A stretch of DNA of 64,000 nucleotides from the NCBI GenBank assembly GCA_965198725.1, contig CBDAPX010000001.1:1054001-1118000 (forward strand). The letters run 5' to 3'. The position numbers and the translations under genes are program-made. The notes under the pieces are model-generated. The model did not search any database. It worked only from the letters and a program-made list of their open reading frames with translations, and was not told where the DNA came from. This DNA is from CBDAPX01 sp965198725. Its GTDB lineage: Bacteria > Pseudomonadota > Alphaproteobacteria > Rhodobacterales > Rhodobacteraceae. Positions 18,556 through 26,566 of the stretch are shown here, piece after piece (position 1 is the stretch's first letter; every line of letters starts with the position of its first letter).

Positions 18556-19779
18556 ATGACCGAAGTTGGTTTTGGCCCCAGACCGGTACGAGACGGTTAT
18601 GATGTGGTGATCATCGGTGGTGCCATCATGGGCGCTTCCACGGCTTGGTTCCTGACCAACATGTTGGATTTTGACGGCAGTGTTCTGGTGGTTGAGCGTG
18701 ACCCCAGCTATCGCAATTCTTCAACGGCGCACACCACATCGTGCCTGCGACAACAGTTCAGCACGGGCCTCAATGTGCGGATTTCTCAATTCGCGGCCGA
18801 CTTCATCAAGAACATGCGACAGTACATGGGCGATGATGATCGGGTGCCGCATCTTTCGATCCGATCATTCGGGTACATGTATCTGGCAGACAACCAAAGA
18901 GCGGCGGATCAACTGCGCGCGAACCAGAAAGTGCAAGCGGCAGAAGGTGCCGCGACCCACTTGATGACGCCCGCCGAGATTGCCCAAGACTATCCGTTTT
19001 ATGCGCTGGATGACATCGTTCTTGGATCGATCAACCTGGTCGATGAAGGCTATTGGGACAGCGGTGCGATGTTTGACTGGTGGCGTCGTCAAGCGCGTGA
19101 GCGTGGCGTTGAATTTGTGCAAGGCGAGGTCGTCGGCATATCCAAAAGCGCTTCGGGTCAACGTGTTCAAAGCGTCACCCTTGCCTCTGGGTCAAAGGTA
19201 TCATGTGGCCATCTCGTAAACGCGTCGGGTCCGCGCGCCGCTTTGACCGCAAAGATGGCTGGTATCGACATTCCTGTTGAACCAAGAAAACGGTACTCTT
19301 GGATTTTCAAAGCAGAACAGCCTTTGGACCGGGATCTGCCGCTGACGATCGACCCGACCGGCGTGCATGTCCGTGAAAACGGTGGGGGTACGTATCAGGC
19401 CGGCGGCCAAGGTCCCGCTGATCCGGCTGTGGCAGCCGACGATTTCGCGATGGATCACGACCTGTGGGAGGATCGGATCTGGCCGGTTTTGGCCGCCCGC
19501 ATTCCGCAATTCGAGGCGATCAGACTGCAGAGCGCTTGGGCTGGGCACTATGCCATGAACACGTTCGATCAAAACGCAATCGTCGGTCCGCATCCAGAGA
19601 TAGAAAACTTTTTGTTTTTAAACGGCTTTTCCGGACATGGATTGCAACAGGCCCCGGCGATGGGGCGTGGGATGGCCGAGTGGATCACCCATGGCGCGTA
19701 CCAGACACTGGATCTAACGCCGTTTCATTTTGAGCGATTGATGCGCGCGGCGCCAAAAGTAGAAACCGCGATCATCTAA
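18556..19779 (+). CDS. FAD-dependent oxidoreductase (DAO family)
   Basis: 407 residues. The N-terminal dinucleotide-binding fold is YDVVIIGGAIMGASTAWFL with GGAIMG at 21-26, and the acidic end of the second strand is VLVVERDPSY. Further family marks are HTTSCLRQQFS and, near the C-terminus, AGHYAMNTFDQNAIVGPHPE and NGFSGHGLQQAPAMGRGMAE, which close the FAD site. The family oxidises amines or amino acids (glycine, sarcosine, D-amino acids) with O2 or an electron carrier as acceptor. No signal peptide, so it is cytoplasmic. It is followed 42 bases on by the CoA-transferase family gene, and the two are likely cotranscribed. Substrate unknown. Confidence 0.85.
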   Translation: MTEVGFGPRPVRDGYDVVIIGGAIMGASTAWFLTNMLDFDGSVLVVERDPSYRNSSTAHTTSCLRQQFSTGLNVRISQFAADFIKNMRQYMGDDDRVPHLSIRSFGYMYLADNQRAADQLRANQKVQAAEGAATHLMTPAEIAQDYPFYALDDIVLGSINLVDEGYWDSGAMFDWWRRQARERGVEFVQGEVVGISKSASGQRVQSVTLASGSKVSCGHLVNASGPRAALTAKMAGIDIPVEPRKRYSWIFKAEQPLDRDLPLTIDPTGVHVRENGGGTYQAGGQGPADPAVAADDFAMDHDLWEDRIWPVLAARIPQFEAIRLQSAWAGHYAMNTFDQNAIVGPHPEIENFLFLNGFSGHGLQQAPAMGRGMAEWITHGAYQTLDLTPFHFERLMRAAPKVETAII

Positions 19780-19821
19780 GCGGCGTTTGACAGCGTCACT
19801 GCGGTTCGAAATAGATATCGC

Positions 19822-20931
19822 ATGACTAAAAACATGCCGCTTTCCGGTTTGCGTATAATCGAGTTTTCGGGGCTCGGACCGGCCCCTTTGGCTGGACAAC
19901 TTCTGTCAGATCTGGGTGCGGATGTCATCGCCGTGGACCGCCGCATTGGGCCAAGTGACCCAACAGACGTCAACCGCCGTGGCAAACGGTCCATTGTGTT
20001 GGACCTTAAATCCGCAAAGGGGCGGGCGGCGGCACACCGATTGCTGGAAAAAGCCGACGTCGTGATCGAAGGGTTTCGCCCCGGCGTGATGGAAGGATTG
20101 GGCCTTGGTCCCCAGGATGCGCCGGAGCATTTGATCTATGGTCGCATGACCGGCTGGGGGCAGGACGGACCTTGGGCTGCCACTGCTGGTCACGATTTGA
20201 ACTATCTGTCTTTGACAGGGATGTTGCCGATGTTCGGCACGCCCGGCCAGCCGCCGCATCCTGCGCTGAATTACGTTGCGGACTACGGCGGCGGCACGAT
20301 GTTCCTGATCATGGGCATCCTGTCGGCCCTTTATGAACGATCCCGATCCGGCAAAGGGCAAGTTGTTGATGCTGCGATGGTGGACGGCGTCGCCGCCATG
20401 GCGGGCCTGATCTATTCGCTCATGGCTCAGGCAATGTCCGGGCAGCAGCGCGGACAAAACTTTTTGGATGGATCAGCGCCTTACTACCGCTGCTATGCCT
20501 GCTCAGATGGCCGGTATATGGCGGTCGGGTGTCTGGAGCCGAAATTCTTTGCGGAGTTTCTGGAGATTGCCGATTTGCCCAGAGAGCATGCGCAGCAACA
20601 GAACGATCGGCAAAAATGGCCCGAGATGCATGCGGATTATGAGGCGCGTTTTCAGCAAAAGACCCGCGATGAATGGGCAGAGTTATTCGCGGGATCAGAC
20701 GCGTGCGTCACGCCCGTGTTGACCCTGTCAGAAGCACCGGGTCACCCGCACATGGCAGCGCGCGGCACGTTGCAACAGGTGGATGGAACGGTCCATCCCA
20801 CCCCAGCGCCCAGATTTGGGCGCAGCGCGGTGCGCTCGCCCGCGCCGCCCGGCGGCATCGGTGCCGATACCGCCGAGGTGCTGCGCGAAGCCGGATTGTC
20901 AGATGCCGAGATCGCGGATCTGGCATCCTGA
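19822..20931 (+). CDS. CaiB/BaiF CoA-transferase family protein, alpha-methylacyl-CoA racemase type
   Basis: 369 residues. The N-terminal Rossmann-like part MPLSGLRIIEFSGLGPAP and GADVIAVDR are typical of class III CoA-transferases. The racemase subgroup is indicated by AGHDLNYLSLTGML with His124 and by NYVADYGGGTMF with Asp154; these are spaced as the His/Asp catalytic pair of mycobacterial alpha-methylacyl-CoA racemase, and the Asp used by true CoA-transferases to carry CoA is not obvious. It would epimerise 2-methyl acyl-CoA thioesters. Its 3' end stops 6 bases from the end of the convergent comE gene with no evident terminator. Why it sits with an amino-acid-oxidase-like gene is not known. 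Confidence 0.82.
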   Translation: MTKNMPLSGLRIIEFSGLGPAPLAGQLLSDLGADVIAVDRRIGPSDPTDVNRRGKRSIVLDLKSAKGRAAAHRLLEKADVVIEGFRPGVMEGLGLGPQDAPEHLIYGRMTGWGQDGPWAATAGHDLNYLSLTGMLPMFGTPGQPPHPALNYVADYGGGTMFLIMGILSALYERSRSGKGQVVDAAMVDGVAAMAGLIYSLMAQAMSGQQRGQNFLDGSAPYYRCYACSDGRYMAVGCLEPKFFAEFLEIADLPREHAQQQNDRQKWPEMHADYEARFQQKTRDEWAELFAGSDACVTPVLTLSEAPGHPHMAARGTLQQVDGTVHPTPAPRFGRSAVRSPAPPGGIGADTAEVLREAGLSDAEIADLAS

Positions 20932-20937
20932 TGTAGT

Positions 20938-21492
20938 TTAGGCTTCGACGGCTTTCATGAACCGGGCGCGGATCACAACAGGATCCATTGTGATCACAGG
21001 GTTTTTGGCATTGCCGCTGTCGCATTTGACAACCATGACGGTCATCTTGCCGCCATCAAGGGCGGCTTGCAGCGCCGCGCCTGTGTCGACGTCCTGAACC
21101 TCGACCACGTTCTCACAGCCCGCGGCGCGGGCCATACCGGCCAATGAGGTTTTCTTGCCGGTATAGGTTGGCTGATCACCGGTCGAGCCATAGGATCCGT
21201 TGTCGATGATCATCAGGATGTAATTGTCGGCCACGTTATTGGCGATGGTCGGCAGGGTGCCGAGGTTGGTCAGGACAGACCCGTCGCCATCGATGACGAT
21301 CACCGGTTTGGGCTGTGCCAGCGCCAGCCCCAGACCAATGGAGGACGCCAGCCCCATCGTACCCAGCATATAGAAATTGCTCGGTTGATCGTCGATGGCA
21401 TGCAGTTCCTGACTTGGGATGCCGATGTTACAGACCACCAGCTGATCTCGCAGGATCGGGGCGATTTCTTTCAGTATCTCGGAACGGATCAT
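20938..21492 (-). CDS. comE: Sulfopyruvate decarboxylase, beta subunit
   Basis: 184 residues from MIRSEILKEIAPILRDQLVV, whose ATG overlaps the comD stop. It is the thiamine-diphosphate cofactor-binding half: the TPP/Mg motif runs from GDGS (69-72) to Asn98 in MIIDNGSYGS. With ComD it decarboxylates 3-sulfopyruvate to sulfoacetaldehyde and CO2 in the cytoplasm. In methanogens the two parts make coenzyme M; in roseobacters they belong to C3-sulfonate catabolism, and the hps genes upstream show that the catabolic role applies here. Last gene of the ten-gene operon. Phosphonopyruvate decarboxylase is the main alternative from family alone, disfavoured by context. Confidence 0.85.
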   Translation of the reverse strand: MIRSEILKEIAPILRDQLVVCNIGIPSQELHAIDDQPSNFYMLGTMGLASSIGLGLALAQPKPVIVIDGDGSVLTNLGTLPTIANNVADNYILMIIDNGSYGSTGDQPTYTGKKTSLAGMARAAGCENVVEVQDVDTGAALQAALDGGKMTVMVVKCDSGNAKNPVITMDPVVIRARFMKAVEA

Positions 21493-21995
21493 TGGTCGCC
21501 ATAGCCTCCCCAGAAATTGGCATCCGTCAGGATCGCCACAGGCTTGTTGCACATGAAGGTGTATTTCAGGATGTTGTCGAGCTCTTCGACATCCTTTTGC
21601 CAATGGAGATGATAGGTCGGGATCGCCATTTGCGCCAAAAGCGCCTTTGTGTGGACCGCCATTTCAACCTGACACGCAACCGGTTCGCGCAGCTCACCGC
21701 GATAGGAAATGATCATCGGCAGCGGCATCCGGTAATACTGAATGAGAGTCGCCAAAGTGTTGATCGTCACGCCAATGGCTGTGTTCTGCATGATGATGGC
21801 GGGACGCTTACCCCCCATCCATGCGCCTGCACACAGGCCCATGCCCTCATCTTCTTTGTTTGAGGGGATGTGATAGAACTCATCGCGGTTGTCGATTTCT
21901 TCGATCACACCGGCCAGCTGTTTGCAGGGCACGGTGGTCACGAAGGACACGTCATTTGCGGCAAGGTCATCGGCAATCTTTTTGTCGATCGACAT
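21489..21995 (-). CDS. comD: Sulfopyruvate decarboxylase, alpha subunit
   Basis: 168 residues, the pyrimidine-binding half of the split TPP decarboxylase. The conserved glutamate that activates the thiamine lies in SNKEDEGMGLCAGAWMGG (about 45-62), followed by AIIMQNTAIGVTINTLAT. It overlaps comE by 4 bases, as expected for subunits needed in equal amounts. The upstream gene is a universal stress protein, 26 bases away. Split subunits of this size are normal for ComD/ComE; fused forms of about 360 residues exist in other organisms. Confidence 0.85.
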   Translation of the reverse strand: MSIDKKIADDLAANDVSFVTTVPCKQLAGVIEEIDNRDEFYHIPSNKEDEGMGLCAGAWMGGKRPAIIMQNTAIGVTINTLATLIQYYRMPLPMIISYRGELREPVACQVEMAVHTKALLAQMAIPTYHLHWQKDVEELDNILKYTFMCNKPVAILTDANFWGGYGDQ

Positions 21996-22021
21996 GACGG
22001 GTTGATCCTTTCTGAAGGAAG

Positions 22022-22435
22022 TTAAGAAACAGTGCGGTGAACGTGGACGGCGCAGGTCGCGTGGCGCACCACGCGGGCAGCGGTCGACCCGATCAAATAG
22101 TCGCTGAGCCCGGGTTTGTGGGACCCCATAACGATACAGTCGACGGAGTTTTCCTGTGCGAAATCGAGGATGCCGCGATACACATGACCTTCGATCACAT
22201 GCGCGGTGATATTCTGGGTTCCGATCAGCCGTTCGCGCATCAAGTCGCGGGCGCGGTCAAAGGCCTCTTGGCCCAACTCTTGTTTGTGGGTCGCGCTGGC
22301 CAGTCCATAGGCGGCTTCGACCACGTGCAGCGCCACGATCTCACCATCCGGTGCCAATAACCCATTTGCGATATCAAGCAATGACCCTGACAATCCATGG
22401 TCAAGGGCGAGGGGGATCAGGATTTTTTTGTACAT
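22022..22435 (-). CDS. Universal stress protein (UspA family)
   Basis: 137 residues from MYKKILIPLALDHGLSG; a slightly longer start overlaps the upstream gene. Usp fold with the first strand KILIPLALD and the ATP-binding C-terminal motif GSHKPGLSDYLIGSTAARVVRHA, matching G-x2-G-x9-G-S/T, so it probably binds ATP. In the operon between hpsP and comD. Such proteins are often embedded in TRAP transporter and sulfonate operons of roseobacters, but a specific function is not established; it may sense energy state or modulate transport. Confidence 0.85.
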   Translation of the reverse strand: MYKKILIPLALDHGLSGSLLDIANGLLAPDGEIVALHVVEAAYGLASATHKQELGQEAFDRARDLMRERLIGTQNITAHVIEGHVYRGILDFAQENSVDCIVMGSHKPGLSDYLIGSTAARVVRHATCAVHVHRTVS

Positions 22436-22447
22436 ACGAGCCTCCAT

Positions 22448-23425
22448 TTAGGGCCAGGGCGAGAGGACGATTTTGGGCGCTGACACCTTGTGCTGTCGGA
22501 GGTCCTTAAAGGCTTGAACGCCATCCGACAACGTACGGCTTTCGAACCAGTCCAGCGGGCCAAGACGGCCCGTAAACAAGGCGTCCGCGCAGTCTCGGAA
22601 ATCGGCCGCCGTATAAGTATAGGTGCCGATGAAGGTGATTTCCTGCAAAGTCATCCGCCGGATGTCCAGCCCGCCGGTGTCTTCGCCCAATCCGATATGG
22701 ACAATCACACCACCGGGTTCAGTCAAAGCGGACGCGGTTGCGCGGGTGGCGGCGTACCCGACGGCATCAATGACCATGGGCCAGCTGCCTTCGGCTTTGT
22801 CGGTAACGGTCTCGCCATGGCTGCGCAGCGTATCTGCGCGCGGCGCGTTCGGTTCGACAATCGTCACCTCGGGAACGCCTTGCGCTTTGAGAGCAAGCGC
22901 CGCGGCCAAGCCAATTGCACCGCCGCCAAGGACCAGCGCGCGGCGATCCGCAGCCGGATGTAGTGCCTCAACGCCCAGCCGTACGGAATGCCAACTGACC
23001 GACAGCGGTTCAGCCAATGCGGCTTTTTCCAAAGGCACGTCATCAGGGACCGTGGCAAGGTTGGTCGCGGGAATGGCCACAAACTGGGCAAAGGCCCCCG
23101 CACGCGGTTGCATCGAAATGATTTGCCGGTTTGGACAGAGGTTTTCGCGTCCCGCCAGACAGGCGGGACAAACGCCGCAGGTCACCAAGGGGTTGATCGT
23201 CACGCGTTCGCCGCTGCGGGGGCCCTTTGCGATTGTTCCAGCGGCCTCGTGGCCAAGGATCAGCGGGGCAGGGCGGCGCGCATCGTGTCCCAGATAGGCA
23301 TGCATGTCTGATCCGCAGATACCGGATGCTTCGATCTGTACCAATTCCTCGCCAGCCGCGGGCTCCGGGTCGGGCACCTCGCGGATAGCGAGCGTTTCAA
23401 CGCCTTCGTAAACCAGTGCCTTCAT
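22448..23425 (-). CDS. hpsP: Zinc-dependent alcohol dehydrogenase, probable DHPS dehydrogenase HpsP
   Basis: 325-residue medium-chain dehydrogenase. Catalytic zinc site: Cys in SGICGSDMHAY and the GHEAAG motif (His58, Glu59). Structural zinc site: CGVCPACLAGRENLC. Rossmann fold: VLGGGAIGLAAALALKAQG. In the DHPS pathway, HpsO and HpsP interconvert or oxidise DHPS at carbon 2 so that the enantiomer not used by HpsN is processed through the ketone. Assignment rests on adjacency to hpsO, hpsN and comDE; by sequence alone it is a sorbitol/threonine-dehydrogenase-like enzyme. It overlaps hpsO by 4 bases. Confidence 0.78.
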   Translation of the reverse strand: MKALVYEGVETLAIREVPDPEPAAGEELVQIEASGICGSDMHAYLGHDARRPAPLILGHEAAGTIAKGPRSGERVTINPLVTCGVCPACLAGRENLCPNRQIISMQPRAGAFAQFVAIPATNLATVPDDVPLEKAALAEPLSVSWHSVRLGVEALHPAADRRALVLGGGAIGLAAALALKAQGVPEVTIVEPNAPRADTLRSHGETVTDKAEGSWPMVIDAVGYAATRATASALTEPGGVIVHIGLGEDTGGLDIRRMTLQEITFIGTYTYTAADFRDCADALFTGRLGPLDWFESRTLSDGVQAFKDLRQHKVSAPKIVLSPWP

Positions 23426-24180
23426 TTCGCCGTGAACCCCCCGTCAACCATCAGGAGTTGTCCGGTCACGTAAGACGACGCGTCGGAACACAAAAACAGC
23501 AACGGACCATCCATATCCTGCGGGGTGCCATTGCGGCCGATACAGGTTTGCCCGGCGTTGCGTGCGGCGCGCTCCGGGTCGGAAAACACCGGGGCGGTCA
23601 ATTCGGTTGGGAAAAATCCCGGGCCGATTGCGTTGGCCATGATCCCGAATTGCGACCACGCCTCCGCCATTGCGCGGGTCATTTGGACCAGGCCGGCCTT
23701 GGTCGTGCCATATGCAATTCCGCCCGGAAAAGCGCGTGTGCTTTGCAATGAGGCGAAATTCACGATCCGCCCCCATCCGCGTGCGCGCATCTCGGGCATC
23801 AAAGCCTGGGCCAGAAAGAACGGCGCTGTCAGGTTGATCGACAAGGTGCTGTTCCACCCATCGGGCGTCACCTCTCCGGCCGGTTCGCGGGTGTTCAGGC
23901 CTGCGGCATTCACCACGATATCCGGTGGGCCAAAGGGTGCCGCGATCCGATCTGCCAGCTCTGAAAAGTCACTGGCCGTCAGGTCACAGTCAATGGCCGC
24001 TGCCCGGCCGCCGAGGCCGGTTTGCCAATCGGCCAACGCCTCTGCCCGACGCGCCAGTCCAATGACGGACGCGCCAGCGGCATGCAGGACCGATGCCGCA
24101 TGCTGACCCAGACCTGCGCTGGCCCCGGTGACACAAGCCACCCGTCCGGTCAGGTCAAAAAGGCGTTTGGGGTCATCCAT
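23422..24180 (-). CDS. hpsO: Short-chain dehydrogenase, probable DHPS dehydrogenase HpsO
   Basis: 252-residue classical SDR. Cofactor motif TGASAGLGQ (18-26), NAAG (91-94), and the catalytic Ser144, Tyr157 and Lys161 (YGTTK). The C-terminus ends FTAK after the usual GQLLMVDGG. It overlaps hpsN by 8 bases and hpsP by 4, so the three oxidoreductases are made together. In C3-sulfonate catabolism HpsO oxidises one DHPS enantiomer at C2 with NAD+, and together with HpsP racemises the diol for HpsN. The specific role is inferred from context. Confidence 0.78.
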   Translation of the reverse strand: MDDPKRLFDLTGRVACVTGASAGLGQHAASVLHAAGASVIGLARRAEALADWQTGLGGRAAAIDCDLTASDFSELADRIAAPFGPPDIVVNAAGLNTREPAGEVTPDGWNSTLSINLTAPFFLAQALMPEMRARGWGRIVNFASLQSTRAFPGGIAYGTTKAGLVQMTRAMAEAWSQFGIMANAIGPGFFPTELTAPVFSDPERAARNAGQTCIGRNGTPQDMDGPLLFLCSDASSYVTGQLLMVDGGFTAK

Positions 24181-25480
24181 TTGCTGTCAGATCAAACTCT
24201 TCATCCGGAAAATACTTGGCCAGACGCACATCTGCCGCCCGCGCGTGACCTTCCATCCCTTCGAAGCGAGAGATACGCGCGGTCGCTTCGGCAACGGGCT
24301 TGGCGCCTTCGCGGGTGGCGCGCTGCCACGTGACGATTTTCATGTATTTGTGCACGCTCAAGCCGCCGGTATAGGCCGCCGCGCCAGAGGTCGGCAGAAC
24401 GTGGTTGGTGCCCGACGCTTTGTCGCCATAAGACACGGTGGTCTCTTCGCCCAGAAACAAAGAGCCGTAGCAGGTGAGGCGATCCAGCCACCAATCAAGG
24501 TCATCGGCTTGGACCGTCAAGTGTTCGGGTGCGTAATCGTCTGACGTCGCCGCCATCTCTTCGCGGTCATCACACACGATCACCTCGGCATAGTCGCGCC
24601 ATGCGGCCGTTGCGTTTTCGCGGTTCAGTTCCGGCAGATCATCGATCAGTCCGGGAACGATCTCCATGACCTTTTCGGCCAATGGGCGGTGGTCTGTGAC
24701 CAGCCAGACCGGTGAGTTATACCCGTGCTCTGCCTGGCTGACGAGGTCGGTGGCCACGATGAACGGGTCCGCGCCTGCATCCGCAAGGATCAAGCTGTCG
24801 GTGGGACCTGCAATCATGTCGATGCCAACTTGGCCGTACAGGGTGCGCTTGGCTTCGGCGACAAACTGGTTGCCGGGGCCGACAATGATGTTGGCTTTGG
24901 GTTGATCGAACAGCCCATAGGCCATGGTCGCGATCGCCTGCACGCCGCCGATGGCGAGGATCTGATCAGCCCCACAGATGTGGGCCGCATAGGCAATTGC
25001 AGGGTTCACGCCTTCCCCCGGCTGCGGTGGGGTGCAGACGGTCACATGGCCACATCCAGCGACCTTGGCCGTTGTCACGGTCATGATCGCGCTGGCGATA
25101 TGGCGGTAACGGCCAGCGGGCACATAACATCCTGCGGCATTCACCGGGATCGCCTTTTGTCCCGCGACAAGGCCCGGCACAACTTCGTAGTCGATGTCTG
25201 ACACGGTCGATTTTTGCCGTTCCGCAAAGCGCCGAACATTGTCGCGTGCGAACTGGATATCGGCCTTAAGCTTTTCCGGGACCTTGGCCGCTGCCGCTTC
25301 GATTTCCTCGGCGGTCAGGATCATATTGCCATCGTATTTGTCGAACTTGGCGGTGTATTCCAACGCCGCTGCCTCGCCCCGCTCGGCAATGTCGGCAAGG
25401 ATGTTCTTGACGGTGTCACGCACCTCTCCCGCATCAGAGACAGAGGTTTTTTCGGCTTTCTTAAGGTAAGTTCGGGTCAT
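24173..25480 (-). CDS. hpsN: Sulfopropanediol 3-dehydrogenase HpsN (histidinol dehydrogenase homologue)
   Basis: 435 residues from MTRTYLKKAEKTSVSD; a TTG five codons upstream is the alternative. It is a HisD-family enzyme: zinc ligands in SQAEHG, DKASGTNHVLPT and MEGHARAADVRL, and the catalytic Glu-His in APEHL. HisD itself makes histidine, but here the gene sits with a TRAP transporter, hpsO, hpsP and comDE and with no his genes. This is the diagnostic setting for HpsN, which oxidises (R)-2,3-dihydroxypropane-1-sulfonate to (R)-3-sulfolactate with two NAD+. This is the key gene identifying the cluster. Confidence 0.85.
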   Translation of the reverse strand: MTRTYLKKAEKTSVSDAGEVRDTVKNILADIAERGEAAALEYTAKFDKYDGNMILTAEEIEAAAAKVPEKLKADIQFARDNVRRFAERQKSTVSDIDYEVVPGLVAGQKAIPVNAAGCYVPAGRYRHIASAIMTVTTAKVAGCGHVTVCTPPQPGEGVNPAIAYAAHICGADQILAIGGVQAIATMAYGLFDQPKANIIVGPGNQFVAEAKRTLYGQVGIDMIAGPTDSLILADAGADPFIVATDLVSQAEHGYNSPVWLVTDHRPLAEKVMEIVPGLIDDLPELNRENATAAWRDYAEVIVCDDREEMAATSDDYAPEHLTVQADDLDWWLDRLTCYGSLFLGEETTVSYGDKASGTNHVLPTSGAAAYTGGLSVHKYMKIVTWQRATREGAKPVAEATARISRFEGMEGHARAADVRLAKYFPDEEFDLTANG

Positions 25481-25513
25481 CGGTTTACTGTCCAATTTCG
25501 AAAGGTTGCGCCA

Positions 25514-26563
25514 TCAAGCTTCGCGTCGATTGTGGCGGATGGAAGAGAAGAAGGCATACCCGATAAAGGCAATGCCCAGCCCGCCGGTCAGCAGTTCAGG
25601 AACATGTGTCAGAGACTGCACAAACATGATCAAAGACAGGGCGAAAATCGAATAGAATGCCCCGTGTTCAAGGTAACGAAATTCCGCCAATGTGCTCTTT
25701 TCCACCAGCATGATGGTCATCGACCGCACATACATCGCGCCAATGCCAAGACCAATGGCAATCAGAAGGATGTTTGTGGTCAGCGCAAAGGCTCCGATCA
25801 CCCCATCGAAGGAAAAGCTGGCATCTAGAACCTCGAGGTAAAGGAACGCGCCCAAACCTCCCTGGGCCCCGGCCTTGGCCATTTGGCTGGATTTGTTGTC
25901 CAGATAGGTGCCCAGCCCATCCACGAGGGTGAAGAACAAAAGCCCGATCACCGACGAAAAGAGGAAAGTGCCTTGGACATGCTCAGGCAGCATTTGGCAC
26001 ATGATCACGACAATCACGAGCACGAAGGCAATTTCAAACCCGCGCACCGATCCACACATCCGCAAGCGGCGTTCGATGATTTCGATCCAGTGGATGGATT
26101 TGTCTTCATCCACAAAGAATTTCAGCGCGACCATCATCAGGAAGGTTCCGCCAAAGGCCGCGATGGCGCCGTGCGAATGCTCGATAATACGCGAGTATTC
26201 ATCCGGGTCCGACAAGGCCAGCTTCACCGCTTCCCAAGGGTTGATCCACGCAAAGATTGCAACGATGGCCAGCGGGAAAATGATCCGCATGCCAAAGACC
26301 GCGATCAAGATGCCCCAAGTCAGAAACCGCTGTCGCCAAATCGGCGTCATCTCTTCCAGCTTGTTGGCGTTGACGATGGCATTGTCAAAAGACAGCGCAA
26401 TTTCCAACGCCCCCAACACGGTGCCGATCATCAAGAACGACATCACACCAGCAATAGTGCCTTGGGTCTCCCACCCCAGCCAGCCTGACAGAACCAGGCC
26501 GACAAAGGTCACGATGAGAGGCCATTTCAAGTATGAAACGGCGGAACGCGGTGCTGTGGCCAT
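25514..26563 (-). CDS. DUF475/TerC-like integral membrane protein
   Basis: 349 residues with about nine hydrophobic segments. The TerC-superfamily acidic motifs lie inside the membrane segments: GALEIALSFDNAIVNANKLEEM near the start and LEVLDASFSFDGVIGAF in the second half, each with the SFD(N/G) core thought to bind a metal ion. It is 3 bases from the end of the TRAP permease gene and about 33 bases before hpsN, so it is part of the DHPS operon. TerC relatives move manganese or other ions or act in stress; DUF475 members are uncharacterised. In this position it may export something released from sulfonate breakdown or supply metal to HpsN/HpsP. Function is not established. Confidence 0.82.
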   Translation of the reverse strand: MATAPRSAVSYLKWPLIVTFVGLVLSGWLGWETQGTIAGVMSFLMIGTVLGALEIALSFDNAIVNANKLEEMTPIWRQRFLTWGILIAVFGMRIIFPLAIVAIFAWINPWEAVKLALSDPDEYSRIIEHSHGAIAAFGGTFLMMVALKFFVDEDKSIHWIEIIERRLRMCGSVRGFEIAFVLVIVVIMCQMLPEHVQGTFLFSSVIGLLFFTLVDGLGTYLDNKSSQMAKAGAQGGLGAFLYLEVLDASFSFDGVIGAFALTTNILLIAIGLGIGAMYVRSMTIMLVEKSTLAEFRYLEHGAFYSIFALSLIMFVQSLTHVPELLTGGLGIAFIGYAFFSSIRHNRREA

Positions 26564-26566
26564 GCG

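Noticed and set aside
24173..25480. Histidinol dehydrogenase (hisD) for histidine synthesis
   Set aside because: The family matches, but there are no his genes and the neighbours are sulfonate uptake and ComDE genes, which identify HpsN.
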